37,345 nucleotides of DNA from Oscillospiraceae bacterium (GTDB lineage: Bacteria; Bacillota; Clostridia; Oscillospirales; Ruminococcaceae): NCBI GenBank assembly GCA_003512525.1, contig DOQG01000054.1:1-37345 (forward strand). The letters run 5' to 3'. Of the stretch, positions 8,499 through 16,831 are shown piece by piece. How positions within the stretch are numbered: position 1 is the stretch's first letter; the number at the start of each line of letters is the position of its first letter. The notes under the pieces were generated by a model. The model was not told where the DNA came from. It worked only from the letters and a program-made list of their open reading frames with translations, and searched no databases. The position numbers and the translations under genes are program-made.

Positions 8499-9662
8499 AT
8501 GTACAACGTAAAGACATTAAACAAGATCGCCGCTTGCGGTACTGATCTTCTTGACAGAAGCAAGTATGCAGTAGGCGATGACATAGAAACCCCACAGGCT
8601 ATACTCGTTCGTTCGGCATCTATGCATGAAATGGAGCTTGGCGATGATTTACTTGCAATCGCCAGAGCAGGTGCGGGTGTAAACAATATCCCCGTTGACA
8701 AGTGCAGCGAAAAGGGTATTGTAGTATTCAATACTCCCGGTGCCAACGCAAACGCAGTTAAGGAGCTTGTAATACTCGGTCTTCTCATCAGCAGCCGTAA
8801 GGTCACAGCCGCTATTGACTGGGCAAAGACCTTAAAGGGCAAGGGCGACGAGGTCGGCAAGCTTGTTGAAAAAGGCAAGAGCCAGTTCGTCGGTCCTGAG
8901 ATAAAGGGCAAGAAGCTCGGCGTTATCGGTCTTGGCGCTATCGGCGCTTTAGTCGCAAATGCTGCGGCTGAGCTCGGTATGGAGGTTATCGGCGCTGACC
9001 CGTTCCTTTCTGTTCAGGGCGCACTCAACCTTTCAAACAAGGTCAAGTATGTCAAGAGCAACAAGGAGATATTTGAAACCTGCGACTACATCACAGTACA
9101 CGTTCCGCTTACTCCCGAAACAAAGGATATGATAAACGCAGACGTTATCAAGACAATGAAGAAGAACGTCCGCATAATGAACTTCGCAAGAGGCGGCCTT
9201 GTAAACGAGGACGCAGTTGTTGAGGCTCTCGCAAACGGCGGTATGGCAGCATATGTTACAGACTTCCCCGGCGACAAGATCCTCGGTGTTGACGGCGTTG
9301 TTGCACTTCCTCACCTCGGAGCTTCCACTCCTGAAAGTGAAGATAACTGCGCTGTTATGGCAGCAAACGAGATCAAGGATTACCTTGAAAACGGCAACAT
9401 CGTGAACAGTGTAAACCTCCCCAACGTTTCAATGGCTATGGCGGGCGATGCTAAGATATGCGTTATCCATAAGAACGTTGAAGGTCTTATTGCCAAGATC
9501 ACAACCTGCATCACAGAGGCAGGCATGAACATTGAGAATATGGAGAGCAAGTCAAAGAAGGACTATGCTTACACGGTTCTTGATGTCAAGGGCAATGCTG
9601 ACAGCGTAGCCGACAAGATAAGAGCAGGCGAGTCTGTTATTTCTGTAAGAGTTATCAAGTAA
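8499..9662 (+). CDS. serA: D-3-phosphoglycerate dehydrogenase (short SerA with ACT domain)
   Basis: A 387-residue NAD-dependent dehydrogenase for the first step of serine biosynthesis. The Rossmann motif GVIGLGAIGA lies at 141-150, catalytic Arg231 in NFARGG and His272 in PHLGAST. The segment between them is shorter than in classical SerA and reads TDFPGDK where the family usually has DVFxxEP, so Asp may replace the usual Glu. A C-terminal ACT domain (about 318-387) suggests serine feedback. AGGAGG precedes ATG 8499. It pairs with serC and is followed by a strong terminator. Confidence 0.93.
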   Translation: MYNVKTLNKIAACGTDLLDRSKYAVGDDIETPQAILVRSASMHEMELGDDLLAIARAGAGVNNIPVDKCSEKGIVVFNTPGANANAVKELVILGLLISSRKVTAAIDWAKTLKGKGDEVGKLVEKGKSQFVGPEIKGKKLGVIGLGAIGALVANAAAELGMEVIGADPFLSVQGALNLSNKVKYVKSNKEIFETCDYITVHVPLTPETKDMINADVIKTMKKNVRIMNFARGGLVNEDAVVEALANGGMAAYVTDFPGDKILGVDGVVALPHLGASTPESEDNCAVMAANEIKDYLENGNIVNSVNLPNVSMAMAGDAKICVIHKNVEGLIAKITTCITEAGMNIENMESKSKKDYAYTVLDVKGNADSVADKIRAGESVISVRVIK

Positions 9663-9683
9663 TTATTACGTTATAAAAACATT

Positions 9684-9712
9684 ATCCCCTCCGCGGTGCG
9701 GAGGGGATTTTT
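9684..9712 (+). terminator. Terminator of serC-serA
   Basis: An 11-bp GC-rich stem (9684-9694 with 9698-9708) has loop GGT and a T-tract. It also sits between convergent genes and may act in both directions. Confidence 0.9.
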
Positions 9713-9741
9713 GTGTTTATATACAATTTGAAGCCGGCGGC

Positions 9742-10236
9742 TCATATTCCGAGCATAGATCTTTCTCCGGCGTTGAGCTTTGAGGTGTACGCTTTATACC
9801 CCTCTTCACCGTAGCTGTTAAGAACAATATCCATTACCTCACGGAAAATGTACTGCACTGCCTTTTCGCAATTTATGAACACCTTTTTATCAAGCGCTTC
9901 ACCGTTCAATGTGTGACTACAGATATAGATCAGACATACACGTTTTGCCGTGATCATAAAATTCTCACTGCGACAATTGCCTGTGAACGAGTACACAGGC
10001 GGAATATCAAGCTCCCGGAAACGTTCTTCGAGAGCTTTAAATTTTTTCGGTACAGGTCTGTATTTCTTTTGCTCAGCCTTATCCGTACCGGCAAATTCGC
10101 GGCGCATACTTTTGTCCGAAACGTGACTTTTATAAAGCTGAATTATCACGCTGACAAGCGCCGCTGCTGCCGCAGCCGAGCCGATGATCAGCAGAACAAT
10201 GCCGATAGGTGAACTTATTATCTGCGAGCTGTCCAT
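9742..10236 (-). CDS. Hypothetical protein with N-terminal membrane anchor
   Basis: A 164-residue protein of no recognised family. Residues 11-35 are hydrophobic (IGIVLLIIGSAAAAAALVSV), followed by a basic region and a soluble domain of about 110 residues, presumably cytoplasmic. ATG 10236 has GAGGTG 6 nt upstream; the more distal TTG lacks a site. It begins 18 nt after the stop of the TPM-like gene on the same strand, so the two are probably co-transcribed and may act together at the membrane. No function is proposed. Confidence 0.65.
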   Translation of the reverse strand: MDSSQIISSPIGIVLLIIGSAAAAAALVSVIIQLYKSHVSDKSMRREFAGTDKAEQKKYRPVPKKFKALEERFRELDIPPVYSFTGNCRSENFMITAKRVCLIYICSHTLNGEALDKKVFINCEKAVQYIFREVMDIVLNSYGEEGYKAYTSKLNAGERSMLGI

Positions 10237-10254
10237 ATTACACCTCAATAATTG

Positions 10255-11331
10255 TTACTGCGTGTTTGTGGTCGTTGTACTTATTGTAGCTGTCGTACTT
10301 GTATTATTGCTTACGGGAACAGTATAATCCTGCGGCTGTATAGTCGCTCCGCAGTGAGGGCAGACGTTGCAGCTGCCTACAGTATAAACTCCTCCGCAGT
10401 ATTCGCAGGCTGCCTGTTTCATTGTGACCGTCTGAGCCGAGGTTGTCGCAAGATGAATTTCGTTTTCTCCCATTGCGACCTCCACAGCACCTTTGTATTT
10501 CTTTGCGTCCGGTCGGAAGAATACCATAAAGAATGCGTGTATGCAGACGAATAAGAGCATAAAGAGCCCTATTCCGAAGGTTTCGCCCTCAAATCTGAAC
10601 TTCATTACCGTAGGAGTAAGTGCGTTGAAGCTGTCGGTGATAGCGTCGTTTACCTTTGTTCCCTCGACAAGCAACCTCTTGTGCAGATCGTTTGTAAAAT
10701 CGTATGCTACGGATGAAGTAATGATACTGTCGGTATCATCACCCTGCATACCCTCCCAGTACCAGTTGTTGAATTCATCATCGGGATCTTTCGGCTGAGA
10801 ATACACTATCAGCCAGTGCTTTTCGTCATAGAACCGGTTTACATAAAGCTCATAAGCGTACTTCTCAAGGTTGGTATAGTTATCCTCCCAGTCGGAGTTG
10901 TACACAGTCATTACCGCAGGAGAAATACCCGTTGTGTTGAAGAAATCCTCAAGTGCGTCGCTGAGCTTTGTTGTATCTCCGAGTACGTTAGCGTCGTCCT
11001 GTATGACTATTTGCGAGTTATAATCCACCTTCAGCTTTTCGGGTACGCCGAAAGACGTAGATATCATCAAGAACGCCGCCAGAACAAACGGTACATAGAA
11101 TATGAGCATTAAAAATCTCAGCTTGCTCGGACCTTTTGATAAATCGGTATCCGAGTAGACGTAGTTCGGAACGCCGTTTCTGTAGTAGACGAATCTTCTT
11201 GCACCGGGGAAATATGTACGGCTGGTTCTTATTCTGCTTGAACCTCCTCCTGATGAACGGTGTGATGAGCTGTGTGATGAGGAGTGGTGGCTTCCGCCCC
11301 CGTGAGAGCCTCCGCCCGATGAGTGTGGCAT
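10255..11331 (-). CDS. TPM-like membrane protein with Gly/Ser/His-rich N-terminus and zinc ribbon
   Basis: A 358-residue protein. Residues 1-35 are almost entirely Ser, Gly and His. A membrane segment follows (about 73-93), then an extracytoplasmic domain of about 150 residues starting VIQDDANVLGDTTKLSDAL, which resembles the start of TPM/YgcG-type domains. A second membrane segment lies near 255-275. The C-terminus has CEYCGGVY and CPHCGA pairs (a rubredoxin-like zinc ribbon) and ends in a Ser/Thr-rich tail. Start ATG 11331 follows GAAGG by about 8 nt and has its own promoter. Assignment to the TPM family is by pattern only; the function is unknown. Confidence 0.7.
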   Translation of the reverse strand: MPHSSGGGSHGGGSHHSSSHSSSHRSSGGGSSRIRTSRTYFPGARRFVYYRNGVPNYVYSDTDLSKGPSKLRFLMLIFYVPFVLAAFLMISTSFGVPEKLKVDYNSQIVIQDDANVLGDTTKLSDALEDFFNTTGISPAVMTVYNSDWEDNYTNLEKYAYELYVNRFYDEKHWLIVYSQPKDPDDEFNNWYWEGMQGDDTDSIITSSVAYDFTNDLHKRLLVEGTKVNDAITDSFNALTPTVMKFRFEGETFGIGLFMLLFVCIHAFFMVFFRPDAKKYKGAVEVAMGENEIHLATTSAQTVTMKQAACEYCGGVYTVGSCNVCPHCGATIQPQDYTVPVSNNTSTTATISTTTTNTQ

Positions 11332-11358
11332 ATTATACCTTCTTTCGTGTGACTTTTG

Positions 11359-11387
11359 ATATTATTCTACCATAAATTAACCGTCAA
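11359..11387 (-). promoter_or_regulatory. Promoter of the TPM-like operon
   Basis: On the minus strand TTGACG (11382-11387) and TAATAT (11359-11364) have 17-nt spacing, about 30 nt before the start codon. Confidence 0.6.
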
Positions 11388-11425
11388 ATCAAGATATAAA
11401 GCTATTTGGAGTGACGGCTGAAAAC

Positions 11426-11579
11426 TGTAAAGCGTTAAAAATCAAATGTAAAGTTGCACGGCAAAAATGTAAAGTCGGTGCATAGATCGGCTTTGCTATG
11501 CGAAATACACAGTTTTACAAAAGCTTTACAAACTTTATACCATTCCTTGCTTTAATGTAAAGTCCGTTCTGACTATAAT
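11426..11579 (+). promoter_or_regulatory. pst promoter with repeated TGTAAAG boxes (candidate Pho boxes)
   Basis: TGTAAAG occurs at 11426-11432, 11447-11453 and 11468-11474, exactly 21 nt apart, and again at 11556-11562. Inverted CTTTACA and TTTTACA copies lie at 11524-11530 and 11513-11519. A good -10 TATAAT is at 11574-11579 with no good -35; the last box occupies the -35 zone. This is the expected design of a promoter activated by a PhoB/PhoP-type regulator. The regulator itself is encoded in this cluster. Identification as Pho boxes is inference from pattern and context. Confidence 0.65.
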
Positions 11580-11687
11580 ATGAAATGTAGTCGGGAGGGA
11601 TACCGAACGGCAGATAAAAATGTACATAAATATTATGGAGTATCAGGAAAACTCCGAGGGGTATGACCCTTAAGAAAGGACAACAAC

Positions 11688-12581
11688 ATGAACAAGAAGT
11701 TAATATCACTTATCGCAGGCGTAGCATTAGTAGCTACAGCAACAGGCTGTTCAGACAGCGCAACAAGCAGTACAGCCGGCACATCTTCCGCTGCAGGCAC
11801 ATCTGCAAGCGAAGCGTCATCGGCAGAAGCATCAGCTTCCGCTACAGAAGAGCTCAGCGGCACACTGTCAATGAACGGCTCAACATCTATGGAAAAGGTT
11901 ATCAAGGCTGTCAACGGCGCATTTATGGAAAAGAACAAGGGCGTAACAGTCAACTTAAACCTCACAGGTTCAGGTACAGGAATCCAGGAAGCCTCCGAGG
12001 GTAAGTGCGACATCGGTAACTCATCAAGAAAGCTCAAGGACGAAGAAGCCGAAAAGCTTGATGCAACAGTGATCGGTCTTGACGGTATCGCTCTTGTAGT
12101 TAACCCTACAAACAAGCTTGAGGATATCACAATAGAGGATCTCGCAAAGGTTTACTCGGGTGAAATTACAAACTGGAAGGATCTCGGCGGCGATGACAAG
12201 GCTATCGTAGTTATCGGTCGTGAGGACGGTTCCGGTACAAGAGATGGTTTTGAGTCGATCGTAATGGGTGACAAAGAGCCTAAGTATGCACAGGAGCTTG
12301 AATCTACAGGTTCTGTAATCAATGCGGTTGCAACAACAGACGGTGCTATCGGTTACGCTTCACTTGCAAACGTTGATGAAACAGTAAAGGCACTTAAGAT
12401 CGGCGGCGTTGAAGCTACAGAAGAAAACGTAAAGAGCGGCGCTTACGAAGTACAAAGACCTTTCATCTGCGCAACACTCAAGGGTTCCGATAACAAGCTT
12501 GCAAAAGCTTACCTCGACTTCATTCTCTCAGAAGAAGGTCAGGCACTCGTACTTGCACAGGGTGCAGTTCCCGTAAAGTAA
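11688..12581 (+). CDS. pstS: Phosphate ABC transporter substrate-binding lipoprotein
   Basis: A 297-residue lipoprotein: signal peptide with lipobox ending at Cys21 (ATGC), an Ala/Ser/Thr-rich linker to about residue 62, then a periplasmic-binding-protein-like domain. LSMNGSTSMEKV, the SGTGI segment and EDGSGTRDGFES are the phosphate-contacting loops known from PstS. It acts outside the membrane and passes phosphate to PstCA. AAGAAAGGA precedes ATG 11688. A weak hairpin separates it from pstC, consistent with higher pstS expression. Confidence 0.95.
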   Translation: MNKKLISLIAGVALVATATGCSDSATSSTAGTSSAAGTSASEASSAEASASATEELSGTLSMNGSTSMEKVIKAVNGAFMEKNKGVTVNLNLTGSGTGIQEASEGKCDIGNSSRKLKDEEAEKLDATVIGLDGIALVVNPTNKLEDITIEDLAKVYSGEITNWKDLGGDDKAIVVIGREDGSGTRDGFESIVMGDKEPKYAQELESTGSVINAVATTDGAIGYASLANVDETVKALKIGGVEATEENVKSGAYEVQRPFICATLKGSDNKLAKAYLDFILSEEGQALVLAQGAVPVK

Positions 12582-12617
12582 AAATCAAGTTGATAATTCC
12601 TATACAGTAAATGGCTT

Positions 12618-12645
12618 TTCCGGTAGCAATCCGTTACCGGAATTT
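12618..12645 (+). terminator. Weak intercistronic hairpin between pstS and pstC
   Basis: TTCCGGTA (12618-12625) pairs with TACCGGAA (12635-12642), followed by TTTGCTGTTT. It is likely partial termination or 3' stabilisation of the pstS message. Confidence 0.5.
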
Positions 12646-12689
12646 GCTGTTTAAGGCATATTGTATGTGATCCCGAAAGGATGGTTTAC

Positions 12690-13685
12690 TTGGAAAAAAT
12701 GAGCGGTGCAGCCGTTGCGGTTAGCACGATAGGAAAACAGAAATCTGCGATCAGAAGTAAAAAATCAGGATTTACGAATGTAACGGAACGCGTGATGAAA
12801 TACATCTTCACTGTATGTGGCATAACTGCTGTAGCGTGCGTTCTGATGATAACGATATATATGATAATATCCGGTGCGCCCGCTATCGGAAAGATCGGTT
12901 TGACCGACTTTCTGTTCGGCGACACCTGGTATGCAAAGAAAGAACAGTTCGGAATACTTCCGCTGATACTCACGTCAATATTCGGTACTCTCGGTGCAAT
13001 AGTGATCGGTGTTCCGATAGGACTTCTCACAGCGGTGTTCATGTCCGAGCTTGCACCTAAGGCTATGAAGAACGTAGTAAAGCCTGCGGTCGAGCTTCTT
13101 GCGGGTATCCCGTCGGTTATATACGGTCTTCTCGGTGCTAACCTTGTAAAACCGCTTATGTATGCGCTGGAGGAGGTCATTTATGCCAACGACCCCGAGC
13201 ATCAGTTCACAGGCGGCGCAAACCTTGCGAGTGCTATAATCGTGCTTGCGATAATGATACTCCCGACAATTATCAATATCTCAGAAAACGCAATAAGCGC
13301 AGTACCCTCAGAGTACAGAGAGGCAAGCTACGGACTGGGAGCTACCAAGATACAGACTATCTTCAAGGTAGTTATCCCCGCCGCAAAGTCGGGCATTGCG
13401 TCCGGTGTCGTCCTCGGTGTCGGCAGGGCAATAGGCGAGGCAATGGCGATCATTCTTGTTGCGGGCAACAGTGCTAATATGCCCGAGCTGTTCTCATCGG
13501 TCAAGTTCCTTACAACAGGTATCGTTGCCGAATTTCCGTATTCAAGCGGACTTCACAGAGAAGCACTCTTTGCGATCGGACTTGTGCTGTTCGTATTCAT
13601 TATGATAATCAATCTTATTTTAAACGGCATACTCAAAAAGGGCGGCAAGAAGGAAAAAGCGGCTAAGACCGCAGGAAAGGCGTGA
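12690..13685 (+). CDS. pstC: Phosphate ABC transporter permease PstC
   Basis: About 331 residues and six membrane segments, forming one half of the phosphate channel. The permease core has a GLTDFLFG-type loop, AGIPSVIYGL and the EAA-like motif SYGLGATKIQTIFKVVIPAA followed by GRAIGEAMA, all typical of PstC. Start choice is uncertain: TTG 12690 has AAAGGA 8 nt upstream. ATG 12681 touches that site, and ATG 12699 is rather far from it. pstA follows 6 nt downstream. Confidence 0.93.
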   Translation: MEKMSGAAVAVSTIGKQKSAIRSKKSGFTNVTERVMKYIFTVCGITAVACVLMITIYMIISGAPAIGKIGLTDFLFGDTWYAKKEQFGILPLILTSIFGTLGAIVIGVPIGLLTAVFMSELAPKAMKNVVKPAVELLAGIPSVIYGLLGANLVKPLMYALEEVIYANDPEHQFTGGANLASAIIVLAIMILPTIINISENAISAVPSEYREASYGLGATKIQTIFKVVIPAAKSGIASGVVLGVGRAIGEAMAIILVAGNSANMPELFSSVKFLTTGIVAEFPYSSGLHREALFAIGLVLFVFIMIINLILNGILKKGGKKEKAAKTAGKA

Positions 13686-13691
13686 TCGGTT

Positions 13692-14588
13692 ATGGCAAAG
13701 ACAGTTTCCAATTCACTTACATCAAAGCGCAGAAGGCCGAGCGATATAATACTTAAGCTGTTGATATTTCTTTCATCGGGCATAGTCGTTGCGCTGACGC
13801 TCGGTATAATAATCTATATAGTTATAAAGGGTACGGAGGGTATGAGCCTGAACTTCCTCACTACTCCCGCATTTTCATATCCTTATGAAAATTACGGTGT
13901 GCTCGGTAATATAGTCAATACGCTTTATCTCGTTCTGATAACACTTATAGTCGCAACGCCTATCGGTGTAGGTGCGGCTATATATCTTACCGAATATGCA
14001 AAGCAGGGCAGACTCACAAGAATAATCGAATTTACCACCGAAACTCTTGCAGGTATCCCCTCAATTATATACGGACTTTTCGGCAGCGTGTTCTTCTACA
14101 ATATCTTCAAGGTGAACTACTCACTGCTGACAGGTGCGTTGACGCTTTCCATTATGGTTCTTCCTACAATTATCAGAACTACACAGGAAGCGATAAAGAC
14201 AGTCCCTATGGGCTACAGGGAGGGTGCAATAGGTCTTGGCGCGCCAAAGTGGCACACAATAAGAACTGTCGTTCTCCCGAGCTGTATCGATGGTATCCTG
14301 ACCTCTGTTATCCTGTCTATCGGTCGTATAGTCGGCGAATCTGCGGCTCTTATCTTCACGGCAGGTATTGCGGCTGAGGTCGGTATCAACTCGATCGGCG
14401 ACATATTCGGCAAGGTGATGAATCAGGGCGGCTCGCTCACGGTTCAGCTTTATCAATACGCACAGCGCGGCGGCGCAGAGATGAAATATGCATTCTCTAC
14501 AGCACTTGTACTGCTTGTGACAGTGCTTATAATCAATATCTGTGCAAAGCTTGTAGCCTACAGAATAAGAAAGAAACGTTCGGTATAA
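13692..14588 (+). CDS. pstA: Phosphate ABC transporter permease PstA
   Basis: A 298-residue permease with six membrane segments that pairs with PstC. It carries AGIPSIIYGLFG and a cytoplasmic coupling loop, AIGLGAPKWHTIRTVVLPS, followed by GRIVGESAAL. GGAAAGG at the end of pstC serves as its ribosome site. The extracytoplasmic loop near residue 55 has FLTTPAF, usual for PstA. Confidence 0.94.
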   Translation: MAKTVSNSLTSKRRRPSDIILKLLIFLSSGIVVALTLGIIIYIVIKGTEGMSLNFLTTPAFSYPYENYGVLGNIVNTLYLVLITLIVATPIGVGAAIYLTEYAKQGRLTRIIEFTTETLAGIPSIIYGLFGSVFFYNIFKVNYSLLTGALTLSIMVLPTIIRTTQEAIKTVPMGYREGAIGLGAPKWHTIRTVVLPSCIDGILTSVILSIGRIVGESAALIFTAGIAAEVGINSIGDIFGKVMNQGGSLTVQLYQYAQRGGAEMKYAFSTALVLLVTVLIINICAKLVAYRIRKKRSV

Positions 14589-14617
14589 ATCCGTAAATCA
14601 AGAAAAGAGGATAAACA

Positions 14618-15397
14618 ATGTCAGATATGATCGTACCTCAGAGCGATGTGAAGCTCTGTACAAGAAATGTAAATCTATATTACGGAGAAAATCACGCTCT
14701 CAAGGACATAAACCTTGATATAAAGACAAACAAGATAACCGCCTTCATCGGCCCTTCGGGCTGCGGTAAGTCTACATATCTTAAAAGCCTTAACCGTATG
14801 AATGACCTTGTGCCTGACTGTAAGATCACAGGTCAGTTCCTGCTTGACGGTGAGGATATCTATGCGGACGGCGTTGATACAAACGTACTGCGCCGCAGGA
14901 TAGGAATGGTGTTCCAGAAGCCAAATCCTTTCCCGATGAGCATTTACGATAATATAGCATACGGCCCGAGAGTACACGGCATAAAGAGCAAGGCAAAGCT
15001 TGACAGGATAGTTGAGGAGAGCCTTATCGGTGCGGCTGTTTTTGACGAGGTAAAGGACAGACTTCATAAATCCGCACTCAGCCTTTCGGGCGGTCAGCAG
15101 CAGCGAATATGCATAGCAAGAGCGATCGCGGTTCAGCCGGAAATAATCCTGATGGACGAACCTACATCTGCGCTTGACCCCGTATCTACATTGAAAATCG
15201 AAGAGCTTATGAACACGCTGAAGGAAAAGTACACCGTTGCTATCGTAACTCACAATATGCAGCAGGCAACCAGAATTTCGGACTACACCGCATTTTTCCT
15301 TGTAGGCGAAATGGTTGAGTATGCACCTACCGAAGAGTTGTTCTCACGACCCCGGGATAAGCGTACAGAGGATTATATCACGGGACGTTTCGGTTGA
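14618..15397 (+). CDS. pstB: Phosphate ABC transporter ATP-binding protein
   Basis: A 259-residue ATPase that drives phosphate import on the cytoplasmic face. Walker A GPSGCGKST (about 45-53), signature LSGGQQQR, Walker B IILMDEPTSALDP and the switch His in VTHNMQQA are intact. MVFQKPNPFPMSIYDN is the PstB-specific Q-loop region. AAAGAGG lies upstream of ATG 14618. The length is typical. Confidence 0.97.
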   Translation: MSDMIVPQSDVKLCTRNVNLYYGENHALKDINLDIKTNKITAFIGPSGCGKSTYLKSLNRMNDLVPDCKITGQFLLDGEDIYADGVDTNVLRRRIGMVFQKPNPFPMSIYDNIAYGPRVHGIKSKAKLDRIVEESLIGAAVFDEVKDRLHKSALSLSGGQQQRICIARAIAVQPEIILMDEPTSALDPVSTLKIEELMNTLKEKYTVAIVTHNMQQATRISDYTAFFLVGEMVEYAPTEELFSRPRDKRTEDYITGRFG

Positions 15398-15442
15398 TTT
15401 TCGGCATTATATGTGATATTATATTAGAAAGGGCAAAGAAAA

Positions 15443-16099
15443 ATGAGAGAAACATTTGAGCATAAGCTCGGTAAGCTGAATAACGATCTTATCCGTATGG
15501 GCGGTATGATAGAGGAGGCTATAGCGTCATCTATCACAGCACTGCGTGACAGCAATACTGAGCTTGCAAAAAAAGTAGTAGAAGGCGACAGACAGGTAGA
15601 TGAGGAAGAGAAGAACATCGAAAGTCAGTGCCTGTCGATAATACTTCGTGAACAGCCTGTCGCAAGGGATCTGCGTAAGGTTTCAGCGGCACTGAAAATG
15701 GTGACCGATATGGAGCGTATCGCCGACAATGCCGCAGATATTGCTGAGATCAGCCTTACAGCCGATGTATCCACCATTATGCATATAGTAAAAGAGATAC
15801 AGACTATGAGCGAAAAGGTCATAATAATGGTATCTCACTCTATCGACTCATTTGTAACTACAGATATGACGCTTGCAAATGAAACGATAAAGGCGGACGA
15901 TGAGGTCGATGAACTGTTTATTTCAATAAGAAACCGTATAGTCGAGCTTATAAAGAGCGAGCATTGCAGCGGCGAGGTAGCGGTCGATGCCCTGATGATA
16001 GTAAAGTATCTTGAAAGAATAGCCGACCATGCTGTAAATATCTGCGAGTGGGTGGAGTTCTTCAAGACGGGCGAATATAAGAATACCCGTATTATATAA
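15443..16099 (+). CDS. phoU: Phosphate signalling modulator PhoU
   Basis: A 218-residue all-helical protein made of two PhoU repeats. Each has the metal-binding type E/DxxxD pattern: LKMVTDMERIADNAADI in the first half and ALMIVKYLERIADHAVNI in the second. By family knowledge it links the PstB transporter to the PhoR kinase and damps signalling when phosphate is plentiful. It lies between pstB and the two-component genes. GAAAGGG precedes ATG 15443. Confidence 0.95.
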   Translation: MRETFEHKLGKLNNDLIRMGGMIEEAIASSITALRDSNTELAKKVVEGDRQVDEEEKNIESQCLSIILREQPVARDLRKVSAALKMVTDMERIADNAADIAEISLTADVSTIMHIVKEIQTMSEKVIIMVSHSIDSFVTTDMTLANETIKADDEVDELFISIRNRIVELIKSEHCSGEVAVDALMIVKYLERIADHAVNICEWVEFFKTGEYKNTRII

Positions 16100-16117
16100 A
16101 CTTTGGAGGCTGGAATA

Positions 16118-16816
16118 ATGGCTGAACATGTCTACATAACCGAGGACGATGACAGTATAAGAGAATTGGTAACAGTGGCTCTTTCCGCTTACTCATACGA
16201 GGTCGAGAGCTTTGTAAGTGCGGAGGATTGTCTTGCGGCTGCAGCAAAGCAAGTGCCGGATATATTCCTGTTTGACATAATGCTGCCGGGTATAGACGGT
16301 GTACAGGCGGTCAAGCTCCTTCGCGAAAAGGAAGAAACAAAGGATACTCCGATACTGATGCTTACAGCAAAATCAGCCGAGATAGACAAGGTGTTCGGGC
16401 TTGAAAACGGAGCAGACGATTATCTTACAAAGCCGTTCGGCGTTATGGAGCTTGCCGCAAGAATAAAGGCATTACTCAGACGTGCGGGCAGAACATCTGC
16501 CGAAAGCGCTTCGGATAAGCTGACCGCAGGCGGGATCACGGTGAATACTTCTCTGCGTGAGGTTAGCCGTGACGGACAGCAGGTCGAACTTACGCTGAAA
16601 GAGTATGAGCTGTTGCTGTATCTTCTTAAGAACCGTTCAAGAGTTGTCAGCCGCGAGGAGCTTCTGACAAAGGTATGGGGCATAGATTTTGTCGGTGAAA
16701 CGCGAACGCTTGATATGCACATAGGAACGCTAAGGAAAAAACTCAGCGATGATGCCGATAACGCACATCTTATCAAGACGGTGAGAGGTATCGGCTACAG
16801 ATTTATAGGAGAATAA
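16118..16816 (+). CDS. phoB: Phosphate response regulator (PhoB/PhoP, OmpR family)
   Basis: A 232-residue response regulator. The receiver domain has acidic residues Asp10-12, phosphoacceptor Asp53 (LFDIMLPG), switch Thr in MLTAKS and Lys in YLTKPFG. A winged-helix DNA-binding domain follows (about 132-230), with TLDMHIGTLRKKL and ending VRGIGYRF. Start ATG 16118 has GGAGG 8 nt upstream; the TTG at 16103 overlaps that site. The name rests on context with pst-phoU-phoR. It is the likely binder of the boxes upstream of pstS. In low-GC Firmicutes the same protein is often called PhoP. Confidence 0.92.
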   Translation: MAEHVYITEDDDSIRELVTVALSAYSYEVESFVSAEDCLAAAAKQVPDIFLFDIMLPGIDGVQAVKLLREKEETKDTPILMLTAKSAEIDKVFGLENGADDYLTKPFGVMELAARIKALLRRAGRTSAESASDKLTAGGITVNTSLREVSRDGQQVELTLKEYELLLYLLKNRSRVVSREELLTKVWGIDFVGETRTLDMHIGTLRKKLSDDADNAHLIKTVRGIGYRFIGE

Positions 16817-16831
16817 CGGGAGGACGTACAG

